From Verrucomicrobiales bacterium (GTDB taxonomy: Bacteria; Verrucomicrobiota; Verrucomicrobiia; Verrucomicrobiales; DEV007): 64,000 nt of DNA. The position numbers and the translations under genes were made by a program. Shown piece after piece: positions 43,458 to 52,300 of this stretch. The notes under the pieces are model-generated. The model did not search any database and was not told the origin of the DNA. It saw only the letters and a program-made list of their open reading frames with translations. Numbering within the stretch: position 1 is the stretch's first letter; every line of letters begins with the position of its first letter. The DNA lies in assembly GCA_029213005.1 (NCBI GenBank), contig JARGPI010000001.1:307356-371355 (forward strand), read 5' to 3'.

Positions 43458-44705
43458 CTACTTTTTCCCGATCGCGGTATCGCCGAGATTAAACGCCTCG
43501 TGAACTGCTTTCGCCGCATCTTCGATCTGGTCTTCGGATACGGTGACCGTGATTTTAATTTCCGAGGTGGAGATCATCTCGATGTTCACTCCCGCGTCTG
43601 ACAGAGCGGCGAACATTTCCGCAGCGACACCGGAGTGGCTTTTCATCCCGATACCGACAACACTCAATTTCGCAATGCCATCGACCGCATCGATCTTGAC
43701 GTTTTCCCCGAGCGATTCCAGGACCGGACGAATTGCGTTTTCCGCTTTGCCGATGTCGTTTTTGTGAACCGTGAATGAAATATCGGTTTTTCCGGTTTTA
43801 GCGGCTGACACGTTCTGAACGATCATGTCGACATTGATATTCGAATCGGCGATCGCCCCGAAAATCTTGCCGGCAGTTCCGGGATGATCTTCGACGCCAG
43901 TGATGGTGACTTTGGCCTGCTCTCGCTCCAAACTCACCCCGCGGATAACTACGGATTCCATGCTCATGGTTTCTTCCCGGACGATTGTGCCCGGATTTCG
44001 ATTTAAACTACTGCGGACCTCGAAGGTCACACCAAATTTCTTGGCAAATTCGACGGAGCGACTCTGCATCACTTTTGTCCCCGAACTGGCCATCTCCAAC
44101 AGCTCGTCGTAGCTGATTTCATCCAGTTTACGGGCTTCTTTCACCACCCGCGGGTCGCAGGTGTAGACGCCATCGACGTCGGTAAAAATCTGACAGAGAT
44201 CCGCGTCGATCGCAGCGGCCATCGCGATCGCAGTGAGGTCCGATCCACCCCGCCCCAGAGTGGTGATTTTTCCATCCGGAGTTTTGCCCTGAAAACCGGC
44301 GAGAATGACGATATTACCAGCATCGAGCAATTCATGCACTCCGCTCGGCGAAATGTTGGAAATTCTGGCTTTGGTGTGAACACCGTCTGTCTCAATACCG
44401 GCCTGTGCACCGGTCAAAGAGACCGCTTTGCTGCCCATTGAGTTCAGGCACATCGCGGTCAGTGCGATCGTGGTCTGCTCTCCCGTCGAGAGAAGCACAT
44501 CCATTTCACGGTCCGTCGGCTCGCTGTCACCAGTGACTTCATTCGCCAGTTCGATCAGGCGATTGGTCACACCGGACATAGCAGACACCACGGCAACGAC
44601 TTGATGCCCTTCGCTTTGGGTATCAAGAATCCTCTGGGCAACGTTGCGAATCCTCTCCGGTGTTCCGACTGAGGTGCCCCCATACTTTTGAACGATCAGG
44701 CTCAC
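43458..44705 (-). CDS. Aspartate kinase (second of two)
   Basis: A 415-residue monofunctional aspartokinase. KYGGTSVGTPERI (residues 7-19), [14 protein letters not shown] and TDVDGVYTCDPR show the kinase fold. The C-terminal tandem ACT region includes VTITGVEDHPGTAGKIFGAI and SVVGIGMKSHSGVAAEMFAA, matching the lysine/threonine-sensitive LysC class more closely than the 1026-2231 paralogue does. It begins 54 bp downstream of bioD on the same strand and may be co-transcribed. It feeds lysine, diaminopimelate and threonine synthesis. Confidence 0.95.
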   Translation of the reverse strand: MSLIVQKYGGTSVGTPERIRNVAQRILDTQSEGHQVVAVVSAMSGVTNRLIELANEVTGDSEPTDREMDVLLSTGEQTTIALTAMCLNSMGSKAVSLTGAQAGIETDGVHTKARISNISPSGVHELLDAGNIVILAGFQGKTPDGKITTLGRGGSDLTAIAMAAAIDADLCQIFTDVDGVYTCDPRVVKEARKLDEISYDELLEMASSGTKVMQSRSVEFAKKFGVTFEVRSSLNRNPGTIVREETMSMESVVIRGVSLEREQAKVTITGVEDHPGTAGKIFGAIADSNINVDMIVQNVSAAKTGKTDISFTVHKNDIGKAENAIRPVLESLGENVKIDAVDGIAKLSVVGIGMKSHSGVAAEMFAALSDAGVNIEMISTSEIKITVTVSEDQIEDAAKAVHEAFNLGDTAIGKK

Positions 44706-44759
44706 GGCTGGATATATGGACCAAAATTATCAAATGTCCACGCTCTGATTTCGGTAAAT

Positions 44760-45464
44760 TTACGCAGTAAACATCGATTCGGCGAGCTTAGCGAAATTTG
44801 TCTCGTCGAAGAGACTGAAGAGTTCGAGCGACGGGAGGCAGGTTTGAATCGTTTTTGCGTTGCTGGCGAGAGACAAATCGGCGGCGGCTCCAACCGGAAA
44901 TGATTCCGCCGGATACAGCTGAGGACTGTAACCGGAGGTCTCCGACTCCGGCACTGGAGGGTGATTCAGCACAAGACGGGCACAATCGATCTTTTTTTCC
45001 TGAATCGCCCGATAGGTCAGCAGGGTGTGATTGATCACCCCCAGCTTGTTCGCAGCCACAATGATGACCTCGTCGCACATTTCCGACGCGAGATCGCCCA
45101 TCGAATAGTCCGCCGTGATCGGAACCAACCAGCCTCCGGCGCCTTCGACGATGACCAGCTCGTGGTTATTCACGAGCTTTTCATGCGCCTGCTTCACCTT
45201 ATCGATCGGCAACTCTTCCGGGGAATCCACCGCGGCAAGCGGCGCGAGAGGCTGATCGAGCGAAATAGGATTCACCTCATCCAGGGTCAAAGATTCACCG
45301 GAGGCCGCCAGCAGTTCCTTACTGTCAGCACGGCCACCGCATTCGATTGGTTTGAAACCGACCGCATCAACACCGAGCTCCCGAAGTGTCCTGATAATGC
45401 CCCGCGAAAAAAACGTTTTTCCGACTCCGGTGTCGGTGCCTGTGATGAAAATGGAATGTCCCAT
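44760..45464 (-). CDS. bioD: Dethiobiotin synthetase
   Basis: A 234-residue ATPase of biotin synthesis that carboxylates 7,8-diaminopelargonate and closes the ureido ring. FITGTDTGVGKTFFSRGIIR is the P-loop; VGFKPIECGG and IVEGAGGWLVPITADYSMGD are substrate/metal motifs, and VIIVAANKLGVINHTLLTYR follows. No other bio genes flank it. It is divergent from argB (101 bp) and precedes the second aspartokinase. Confidence 0.94.
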   Translation of the reverse strand: MGHSIFITGTDTGVGKTFFSRGIIRTLRELGVDAVGFKPIECGGRADSKELLAASGESLTLDEVNPISLDQPLAPLAAVDSPEELPIDKVKQAHEKLVNNHELVIVEGAGGWLVPITADYSMGDLASEMCDEVIIVAANKLGVINHTLLTYRAIQEKKIDCARLVLNHPPVPESETSGYSPQLYPAESFPVGAAADLSLASNAKTIQTCLPSLELFSLFDETNFAKLAESMFTA

Positions 45465-45565
45465 GGTGGTAAAATGTTTACGTAGATAGCAGTTCGCCGC
45501 CAGCTGTCCAATTCTTCGCTTGCCCGAAAGGAAAATTCAAACCAAGTTCCCCGCTTTCCTTTTTT

Positions 45566-46453
45566 ATGGCTTTTGATTTCCAGACCCAAACTGAAAAAGC
45601 GGCAGTACTGCTCGAAGCCCTCCCCTACCTGCAGAAATTTCGGGGGGAAACTTTCCTGATTAAAGTGGGGGGCAGCGCGATGGATAATCGCGAGTTGGTC
45701 AAGCAACTGCTCCGCGATGTCGTGTTCCTCGAAGTGGCGGGAATTAATCCGGTGCTGGTCCACGGCGGCGGCAAAGCGATATCGGCTGCGATGAAAGAAT
45801 CGGGTCTTGAAGCGACTTTTGTCAGCGGACTCCGCGTCACGACCGACGATGCGATGGAGATCGTGGAAAAAACCTTGAGCTCGGAGATCAATCCGGGACT
45901 GGTGGAGGACATTTTGCACTACGGAGGAAAAGCCCTCGGTGTTCCAGGCAACCGCGCGTTTATCGGTGAGCGAATCACCGGCTGGTCGGAGGACGAAAGT
46001 AAAGAAGTCAGTCTCGGCCGGGTGGGCCGGGTTACCGGTTTTGATCTCACGGAAATTCAGGCCGCCCTTATCGAAAATACCGTGCCGGTGGTTTCGCCGA
46101 TTGCCCGGGAAAAAGACACCGGCCTGTCTCTCAACGTCAATGCCGATCTCGCGGCCAGCGCCCTTGCGTCCGAGTTGAAGGCCGCGAAACTGGTTTATCT
46201 CAGCGATGTGCTCGGCGTGATGCAGGACCCATCGAAGCCGGAAACCTTGATTCACTCCATCAAGGCCGATGCCGTCGAGGGAATGATCGCTGATGGCACC
46301 ATCGGTGGCGGGATGATCCCGAAACTCCGTTCTTCAGTTGAAGCTCTCGACGCCGGAGTGGGCAAGGTTCACATGATTGACGGGCGGGTATCCCACACCC
46401 TTTTGCTCGAGATTTTCACCAAAGAAGGAATCGGAACCGAGATTGTAAAATGA
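45566..46453 (+). CDS. argB: Acetylglutamate kinase
   Basis: A 295-residue amino-acid kinase catalysing the second step of ornithine/arginine synthesis. FLIKVGGSAMDNRELVKQLL, VLVHGGGKAISAAM, VNADLAASALASELKAAKLV and the C-terminal GGGMIPKLRSSVEALDAGV with HMIDGR are characteristic. The N-terminal helix (EKAAVLLEALPYLQKF) is like that of arginine-sensitive hexameric enzymes. First gene of an arg operon; its TGA overlaps the argD ATG (ATGA). Confidence 0.96.
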   Translation: MAFDFQTQTEKAAVLLEALPYLQKFRGETFLIKVGGSAMDNRELVKQLLRDVVFLEVAGINPVLVHGGGKAISAAMKESGLEATFVSGLRVTTDDAMEIVEKTLSSEINPGLVEDILHYGGKALGVPGNRAFIGERITGWSEDESKEVSLGRVGRVTGFDLTEIQAALIENTVPVVSPIAREKDTGLSLNVNADLAASALASELKAAKLVYLSDVLGVMQDPSKPETLIHSIKADAVEGMIADGTIGGGMIPKLRSSVEALDAGVGKVHMIDGRVSHTLLLEIFTKEGIGTEIVK

Positions 46454-47673
46454 ACACTTTTGAGCTCACAGAAAAATACGTCCTCGGCAACTACGGACGT
46501 TTTCCGATCTCCTTTACCAAAGGCGAAGGCTGCTGGATCGAGGATGAAGACGGGAAGAGATACCTCGATTTCGGCTCGGGAATCGCAGTCTGCTCACTGG
46601 GCCATGCTCCCGAATGTATCCAGAAAGCACTCCGGGAACAATCAGCGGAACTGATTCACTGTTCGAATCTCTATCATATTCCGCAACAGGCGGAACTGGC
46701 TGAATTCATCGTCGAAAAGATCGTGAAGCTTCCCGGGAAAGTTTTTTTCGGAAACAGCGGTGCCGAAGCCAACGACGGTGCGGTCAAACTGGCCCGCAAA
46801 TTCTTTTACGATCGCGATGGCAACAACGATCGCTTCGAGGTGATTACCTGTCGCGACTCATTTCACGGCCGGACCCTTGGCGGGATCGCTGCAACGGGGC
46901 AGGATAAGGTGAAGATCGGCTTTGACCCGCTACTTCCCGGGTTTCACCACGTGCCATTTAACGATTGCGAGGCGCTGCGTTCAGCCGTCACGGAGAACAC
47001 TGCCGCCATTCTATTTGAACCCATTCAGGGCGAAGGAGGCATTAATATTGCTACCCCGGAATTTCTCCAGACAGCGGCGGAACTCAGGCAGGAATTTGGA
47101 GTGTTGATCATGTTTGATGAGGTGCAATGTGGATTTGGACGAACCGGCGACTGGTGTGGCTGGCGCTCCATTTCCGAAGGCATCGAGCCCGATGTGGTCA
47201 CGTGGGCCAAGGGAATGGCAGGCGGCTTCCCGATGGGCGCGATCTGGATCAGCGATCGCTGTGCCGGTGCTCTCGGGCCCGGAACACACGGATCGACTTT
47301 CGGTGGGACACCCCTCGGTTCAGCCGTCGCTCTGTCAGTAGTTCGTGAGATCGAAGATCAGAAACTGATCGAGAAAATCCCGGCGCTTGAGACAAAGATC
47401 CGGGATCGGGTCAGTCAGTGGAATTTTGACCAAATCAGCGGCATTCGGGGTCAGGGGCTCATGCTCGGCTTCACTTTAAACCAGAAGGCGTTTGAAAACG
47501 CAGAACCGTCCGCATCAAATTTTCTGGTGAAGGAACTGATGAAGGAAGGACTCCTCACCGTTCCTGCGGGCCCCGGCGTGGTGAGGTGGTTACCGCCGCT
47601 GAATGTGTCGGAAATGGAAATCGAAAAAGCGTTGGAACTGACCGAAACAGTTTTGACTCGACTATCATCATAA
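46450..47673 (+). CDS. argD: Acetylornithine aminotransferase
   Basis: A 407-residue PLP enzyme of class III aminotransferases. YLDFGSGIAVCSLGHAPE, FFGNSGAEANDGAVKLARKF, DSFHGRTLGG, FEPIQGEGGINIATPEFL and FDEVQCGFGRTG are classic motifs. The Schiff-base Lys is in TWAKGMAGGFPMGA, and GSTFGGTPLGSAVAL follows. It overlaps argB by four bases and lies 21 bp ahead of argF, so the three form an operon for N-acetylglutamate to citrulline, without argC or argJ here. Confidence 0.95.
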   Translation: MNTFELTEKYVLGNYGRFPISFTKGEGCWIEDEDGKRYLDFGSGIAVCSLGHAPECIQKALREQSAELIHCSNLYHIPQQAELAEFIVEKIVKLPGKVFFGNSGAEANDGAVKLARKFFYDRDGNNDRFEVITCRDSFHGRTLGGIAATGQDKVKIGFDPLLPGFHHVPFNDCEALRSAVTENTAAILFEPIQGEGGINIATPEFLQTAAELRQEFGVLIMFDEVQCGFGRTGDWCGWRSISEGIEPDVVTWAKGMAGGFPMGAIWISDRCAGALGPGTHGSTFGGTPLGSAVALSVVREIEDQKLIEKIPALETKIRDRVSQWNFDQISGIRGQGLMLGFTLNQKAFENAEPSASNFLVKELMKEGLLTVPAGPGVVRWLPPLNVSEMEIEKALELTETVLTRLSS

Positions 47674-47694
47674 CAATCGATAATTGAACGAATT

Positions 47695-48609
47695 ATGAAG
47701 CATTTGCTTGGAATAGAGGATTTGACCGGAGACCACATCAACGATTTGGTGACACTCGCAGTATCATTGAAGTCGGAGCGCGGCAAATACGGATCCAGAC
47801 CCCTCGAAAATCAAACCTGGGGAATGATTTTCTCCAAATCCTCGACCCGGACCCGGGTCAGTTTTGAAGTCGGCGTTTACGAATTGGGCGGCCGCCCCCT
47901 CTTTTTGAATTCAAACGATATTCAACTGGGTCGCGGCGAACCGATCAAAGACACCGCGCGGGTTCTGGGACGGATGGTTCACGGCTGTATCATCCGGACT
48001 TACGACCAGCAGGATGTAGTCGACTTTGCGAACTACAGCGGCATCCCGACCATCAATGCCTTAACCGATGAAGAGCATCCTTGTCAGATTCTGGCGGACC
48101 TGCTCACCATCCACGAGAAACTGGGAACCTGGGAGGGCAAAAAAGTCGTCTTTTTCGGCGACGGTGACTGCAACATGGGACGGAGCTGGGCCTGGGCAGC
48201 GAAGCGCCTCGGTTTCGATCTCACGATCGCCGCACCACCCGAGTTCCAACCCCAGGCCGAGTTTATGAACCGGCTTGGCGAAGCTCCCGTGACGATTACC
48301 GATGATGCCGAAGCTGCAGCTCGCGATGCCGATGTGCTCTATACTGACACCTGGATCAGTATGGGTAAGGAAGCGGAAGCCGAGCAGCGACTCAAAACGC
48401 TGGCGCCCTACCAGATCAACCACGACCTACTGAAACTGGCCAATTCCGGTGCCATCGTTCAGCATTGTTTACCGGCTTACCGGGACAAGGAACTTTCCGA
48501 AGCCTTGCTCGAGGAACGGGCTTCCGAGATCTTTGATCAGGCGGAGAATCGTCTTCATGCTCAGAAAGCAGTGCTCGTCAGGCTTGCAGAAGACCATCTT
48601 AACGTCTAA
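47695..48609 (+). CDS. argF: Ornithine carbamoyltransferase
   Basis: A 304-residue cytosolic enzyme making citrulline from ornithine and carbamoyl phosphate. The carbamoyl-phosphate site SSTRTRVSFEVG (STRTR), then EEHPCQILADLLTIHE and the ornithine-site HCLPAYRDKELS (HCLPA) are intact. Length is normal. Third gene of argBDF; the GYF-domain gene starts 10 bp after its stop and is probably on the same transcript. Confidence 0.96.
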   Translation: MKHLLGIEDLTGDHINDLVTLAVSLKSERGKYGSRPLENQTWGMIFSKSSTRTRVSFEVGVYELGGRPLFLNSNDIQLGRGEPIKDTARVLGRMVHGCIIRTYDQQDVVDFANYSGIPTINALTDEEHPCQILADLLTIHEKLGTWEGKKVVFFGDGDCNMGRSWAWAAKRLGFDLTIAAPPEFQPQAEFMNRLGEAPVTITDDAEAAARDADVLYTDTWISMGKEAEAEQRLKTLAPYQINHDLLKLANSGAIVQHCLPAYRDKELSEALLEERASEIFDQAENRLHAQKAVLVRLAEDHLNV

Positions 48610-48619
48610 AAGAGCAGAA

Positions 48620-49531
48620 ATGAGCACGGAACAGGGATGGTTTTACGAACAGGGTGGGAATCAGCAGGGACCGGTTTCGGCGTCTGCGATTCAAGGCATG
48701 ATTTCCTCCGGCACCATTCCGCGCAACACGCTGGTCTGGCGCGAAGGTCTGGCAGACTGGACTCACTTCGACAAAAGTGAACTGTGCGGGAATCAGAATT
48801 TTCCGACCGTGACTCCGCCTGCAGGACCGAGAGCTTTTACGCCCCGCCCCGCCCGGTTAAAGAGCGATTTTAACTTCAGCGTCTTCAATTCACTCAGCGT
48901 CGGCTGGAAAGTGATGGTGGAGAACTTCTGGCCATTCGTCGGTTTTTACGTGCTCGCTTCGTTGATCTATGGAGTGGCGTCCAATCTAGTGATTCCGATG
49001 TTCATCGGTTTCTTCCCGATTATGGGAGGTTACATGTATTACACCCTGCTCCGTCTGCGGGGGCATCCGGGCGATGTCGAAAACATTTTCGACGGGTTCA
49101 AACGCCGTCTCGGTTCCACCGCGATGCTTTCGTTTTTGATGATCCTGCCTCTGCTGCTGGCGATGATTCCGCTTTTTGGATCGGTCATCTATCTGTCTCA
49201 GAATCCGGAGTTTGTAGAGAATTCGCCAGTCGCCTTCGGGGCCATCCTCACCGGTGGGATCCTCTTTACCATTTTCGTCACCATTGTGATGACGACCGTA
49301 ACCGGCCTCGCAACCCTGCTTTGCCTCGATTGTGACATCGGCTGGAGCCAGGCATTTGGTCTCGGGCTAAGAGCATTCACGAAGCACGCCTTCAAATTTT
49401 TCGGATTCGCCATTATTGTGACGATCCTCAGTTACGGCGGTCTGATTCTTCTGTTTGTCGGAACTTTTGTCGCCGGAGCCTGGTCGGTTGGCGCCTTCTC
49501 GCATATCTACGAGGAAGCCTTCGGTGATTAA
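48620..49531 (+). CDS. GYF_2 domain multi-pass membrane protein
   Basis: A 303-residue protein. ATG 48620, 10 bp after argF, is used; the open frame upstream lies inside argF. Residues 6-60 form a GYF_2 domain (GWFYEQGGNQQGPVSASAIQ, NTLVWREGLADWTHF), a small peptide-binding fold. Residues about 95-300 hold five or six hydrophobic helices (YVLASLIYGVASNLVIPMFI, IFVTIVMTTVTGLATLLCLD, GGLILLFVGTFVAGAWSVGA). GYF_2-membrane proteins are common in this phylum and uncharacterised. A paired palindrome with a T-run follows and may end the arg transcript. Confidence 0.82.
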   Translation: MSTEQGWFYEQGGNQQGPVSASAIQGMISSGTIPRNTLVWREGLADWTHFDKSELCGNQNFPTVTPPAGPRAFTPRPARLKSDFNFSVFNSLSVGWKVMVENFWPFVGFYVLASLIYGVASNLVIPMFIGFFPIMGGYMYYTLLRLRGHPGDVENIFDGFKRRLGSTAMLSFLMILPLLLAMIPLFGSVIYLSQNPEFVENSPVAFGAILTGGILFTIFVTIVMTTVTGLATLLCLDCDIGWSQAFGLGLRAFTKHAFKFFGFAIIVTILSYGGLILLFVGTFVAGAWSVGAFSHIYEEAFGD

Positions 49532-49548
49532 TCTCACCGTTGAAGGAA

Positions 49549-49594
49549 ATTGTACAGGGTACAGTCTGAAACTGTACAGGGTACAGTCGCTTTT
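49549..49594. repeat. Dispersed palindrome, two units with 22 bp period, plus T-run
   Basis: Unit 1 (49549-49566) is ATTGTAC-AGG-GTACAGTC and unit 2 (49571-49588) is ACTGTAC-AGG-GTACAGTC, in the same orientation. Six T follow from 49591, so unit 2 could act as a terminator for the arg/GYF transcript. The convergent SGNH gene begins at once. Confidence 0.82.
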
Positions 49595-50794
49595 TTAGTA
49601 GCGGTTGTTCCTTGCAAAATTCTCTTCGAAAAACAGAATCGTGGCACCGTGGCCTTTGCTCTCTGGATTCTTATCTTCTGAAATCCGGATCGCAGCCTGG
49701 TGACGTTGATTCTTCAGTCCATCAGCGAGCATGACGGAACGAGGGTAGTTCAATCCCTTGCTGTGCTTATGATAGAGGTCGATTTTCTGCCATTCTCCAT
49801 CGTCAATACTCACTTCGAGAATCCCCGCGTCGGGTCCGGCGAGCACAAACGCGCCTAACATCTCACCAGCAAAGGGCAGATAAATCATCGTTCCGGGCTC
49901 ATCGTCTCGCAGAGCATTGTAGACGGTGTAACCTTTGCGAATCCCGCCTTGAGGCAGAAGCGTGCTGTCGGGCTTGGCAAATTTCCATCCCCCGAGCCAA
50001 CTCCCCGTCTGCGGATCAATAAACCGGCCGTTCTCAAAATTTCGGGGTTCCAATGGGGGCACCAGAGCCCAGTTTTCGGATCCATCAGCAGGTGTTGAGT
50101 TTTTAATCACGGAAATAATCAGGTCCGAAGCGAAACTGTAACCCTCTGTTTTCGGGTGAACACCGCCGTAGGTTTCCCAACTGTTATTACCGGCTTCGAT
50201 GCCCGCAGCCAGCGCTATACCCACATCGACGATCGGAAGATTGTAATGGCGCGCCACCTCTTTGTGAGCGGCAACACTGACCGCTTCCTCGCCCTCTTGA
50301 AATTTTTGGAGAATCGGAATGTTCACAAACTGAACAGATATGATATCGCCTCCCGGATTGGTTTTCCGAAAATGACGGACGATACCTTCAAGCCCCCGAA
50401 TCGCCGTCTCGCGGTCATGTCCGGCATCCTGATCGTCATTGACTGCAAATTCGACGATGAGGAGATCGATGGGTCCTTTTTTCAGCAAATGATCTTCGAG
50501 ACGGAACGCTCCCGACATCGAACAGGTCGAACTGAGACCGGCATTGGTGAAAGTGAACTCACATTCCGGATACGTTTCCTTCAACCAGGCAGGAACCATC
50601 GCAGTGTGCCCCTTGGTGTTTTCCGTGATGGATCCCCCGAGAAACGCAACGTGGGCTTTTTTCTTTTTCGCCACTGTCTCGAGAAATTGCGGCACGCCTC
50701 TACCCTGCTCGATCCACGGTTCTTCAGCCGTGACTAATGCCGTCAATCCGAATAAGAATGCGCAAATCTGGAGTTCGCGGGAAAATTGAATCAT
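49595..50794 (-). CDS. Exported SGNH/GDSL-type hydrolase
   Basis: A 399-residue protein with signal peptide QICAFLFGLTALVTAEEPWI. The N-terminal SGNH domain shows block I HVAFLGGSITENTKG with the nucleophile Ser, the block II Gly region (TFTNAGLSSTCS), FAVNDDQD (block III Asn), and the catalytic Asp/His region GGVHPKTEGY. The C-terminal 150 residues look like a beta-sandwich (LLPQGGIRKGYTVYNALRDD). This suggests an acetyl esterase on polysaccharide or glycan, fitting the adjacent divergent sulfatase, but the substrate is inferred. Confidence 0.88.
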   Translation of the reverse strand: MIQFSRELQICAFLFGLTALVTAEEPWIEQGRGVPQFLETVAKKKKAHVAFLGGSITENTKGHTAMVPAWLKETYPECEFTFTNAGLSSTCSMSGAFRLEDHLLKKGPIDLLIVEFAVNDDQDAGHDRETAIRGLEGIVRHFRKTNPGGDIISVQFVNIPILQKFQEGEEAVSVAAHKEVARHYNLPIVDVGIALAAGIEAGNNSWETYGGVHPKTEGYSFASDLIISVIKNSTPADGSENWALVPPLEPRNFENGRFIDPQTGSWLGGWKFAKPDSTLLPQGGIRKGYTVYNALRDDEPGTMIYLPFAGEMLGAFVLAGPDAGILEVSIDDGEWQKIDLYHKHSKGLNYPRSVMLADGLKNQRHQAAIRISEDKNPESKGHGATILFFEENFARNNRY

Positions 50795-50824
50795 GTTACC
50801 TATCTAGCACTTATCCACTAAACT

Positions 50825-52186
50825 ATGAGAACATTTTTCAGCATTATTGCGTCTGTTTTACTGGGATTTCCTGCCATAGCGGCCGGGACCGCCCCTAACA
50901 TTCTGTTTATCATGGTGGATGATCTCGGTTACGGCGACTTGTCCTGCTACGGCGCTACTGATCTGAAAACACCTCATATCGATGCCCTTTTCAATGAGGG
51001 GATGCGCTTTGATCAATTCTACGCAAATTGTCCGGTGTGCTCTCCAACCCGCGCGTCCTTCCTCACCGGCTTATACCCGGATAATGCCGGGGTTCCCGGA
51101 GTCATTCGAACTCCGCTCCCCGGAAAAGTTCCCAACTGGGGCAATCTCCGAAATGATGTCAAAACGTTGCCGTCTCATCTCAAAGAAGCCGGATATCAAA
51201 CCGCCCTCATCGGGAAATGGCACCTTGGACTGGAAAAGCCGGATCGTCCGAACGATGTCGGTTTCGATTATTTCCACGGGTTTCTCGGAGATATGATGGA
51301 TGATTACTACGATCACCGTCGGCATGGAGTTAACTACATGCGACTCAATGAAACCACGATCAATCCGGAAGGCCACGCCACGGATCTATTCTCTGACTGG
51401 ACCCGCGACTATCTACAGAAACAGAAATCGGCGGAAAATCCCTTTTTTCTCTATCTGGCCTACAATGCACCTCACACACCGATCCAACCGCCCGCCGATT
51501 GGTTGGAGAAAGTTAAAAGCCGGGAAACCGGTATCTCGGAGAAACGAGCCGCTCTCGTGGCCCTGATCGAACATCTCGATGCAGGTGTCGGCAGCGTGAT
51601 CGATACCCTGAAATCCGAAGGACTGGCAGAAAATACGATCATCGTTTTTACGAGTGATAACGGTGGTCAGTCCAGTGTCGGCGCTCGAAACGCGCCCCTC
51701 CACGGTGGTAAGCAGGAAATGTGGGAAGGCGGCATTCGAGTGGGCACTGCGGTGGTTTGGCCCGTTAAAATCGAGGCGGGAGTTCGCAACAAAGAACATC
51801 TATCTATGACGATGGATTTCTATCCCACACTATCAGAACTGGCAGGTCACCCGGTGACTCATCAAATCGATGGTCGAAGCTTTGCTCCCGTACTGCGTGG
51901 CGAAACCGATTGGCAGGAACCGGACCGCGACCTCTTCTGGGTCCGCCTTGAGGGCAACCAACGATACGGCGGAATTCCCTATCACGCCGTTCGCCGCGGT
52001 GACTGGAAACTGCTTCGCAATACGGGCTTTGAGCCGTATCAACTTTTTAATCTGAAAAATGACCCCGGTGAAAACAATCCGATACCGAAAAACAAGGCGC
52101 CCAAAATCTATAGTGAGCTTTTCGATTCGTTGATGCAGCACATCAATCACGCTGGAAAATACAAGTGGCAGCGGGATATGCCCTAG
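50825..52186 (+). CDS. Secreted sulfatase (second of two)
   Basis: A 453-residue type I sulfatase. Signal peptide TFFSIIASVLLGFPAIAAGT. NILFIMVDDLGYGDLSCYG binds the metal and CPVCSPTRASFLTG holds catalytic Cys72 (CxPTR) for formylglycine conversion. IGKWHLGL and IVFTSDNGGQ are present. It is divergent from the SGNH hydrolase (30 bp between starts), so a shared promoter and joint attack on a sulfated, acetylated glycan are plausible. A small hairpin follows the stop. Confidence 0.93.
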   Translation: MRTFFSIIASVLLGFPAIAAGTAPNILFIMVDDLGYGDLSCYGATDLKTPHIDALFNEGMRFDQFYANCPVCSPTRASFLTGLYPDNAGVPGVIRTPLPGKVPNWGNLRNDVKTLPSHLKEAGYQTALIGKWHLGLEKPDRPNDVGFDYFHGFLGDMMDDYYDHRRHGVNYMRLNETTINPEGHATDLFSDWTRDYLQKQKSAENPFFLYLAYNAPHTPIQPPADWLEKVKSRETGISEKRAALVALIEHLDAGVGSVIDTLKSEGLAENTIIVFTSDNGGQSSVGARNAPLHGGKQEMWEGGIRVGTAVVWPVKIEAGVRNKEHLSMTMDFYPTLSELAGHPVTHQIDGRSFAPVLRGETDWQEPDRDLFWVRLEGNQRYGGIPYHAVRRGDWKLLRNTGFEPYQLFNLKNDPGENNPIPKNKAPKIYSELFDSLMQHINHAGKYKWQRDMP

Positions 52187-52198
52187 TCTCTGCCCATG

Positions 52199-52225
52199 CA
52201 TCTTGCATTCTTTCTGTGCAAGATG
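52199..52225. terminator. 9 bp perfect hairpin after the second sulfatase
   Basis: CATCTTGCA (52199-52207) pairs with TGCAAGATG (52217-52225) around a 9-base loop. No T-tract, so it is a weak terminator or other RNA structure. Confidence 0.45.
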
Positions 52226-52300
52226 ACATCCCTAACTCCATAAAAGCTACGGTTTTATCGCGTCGAGGCGGTGGCATTATTCCTGCCGAACTCAAAAACC

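Noticed and set aside
45287..46255. 322-codon minus-strand frame across argB and bioD
   Set aside because: Overlaps two well-supported genes and has no recognisable domain.
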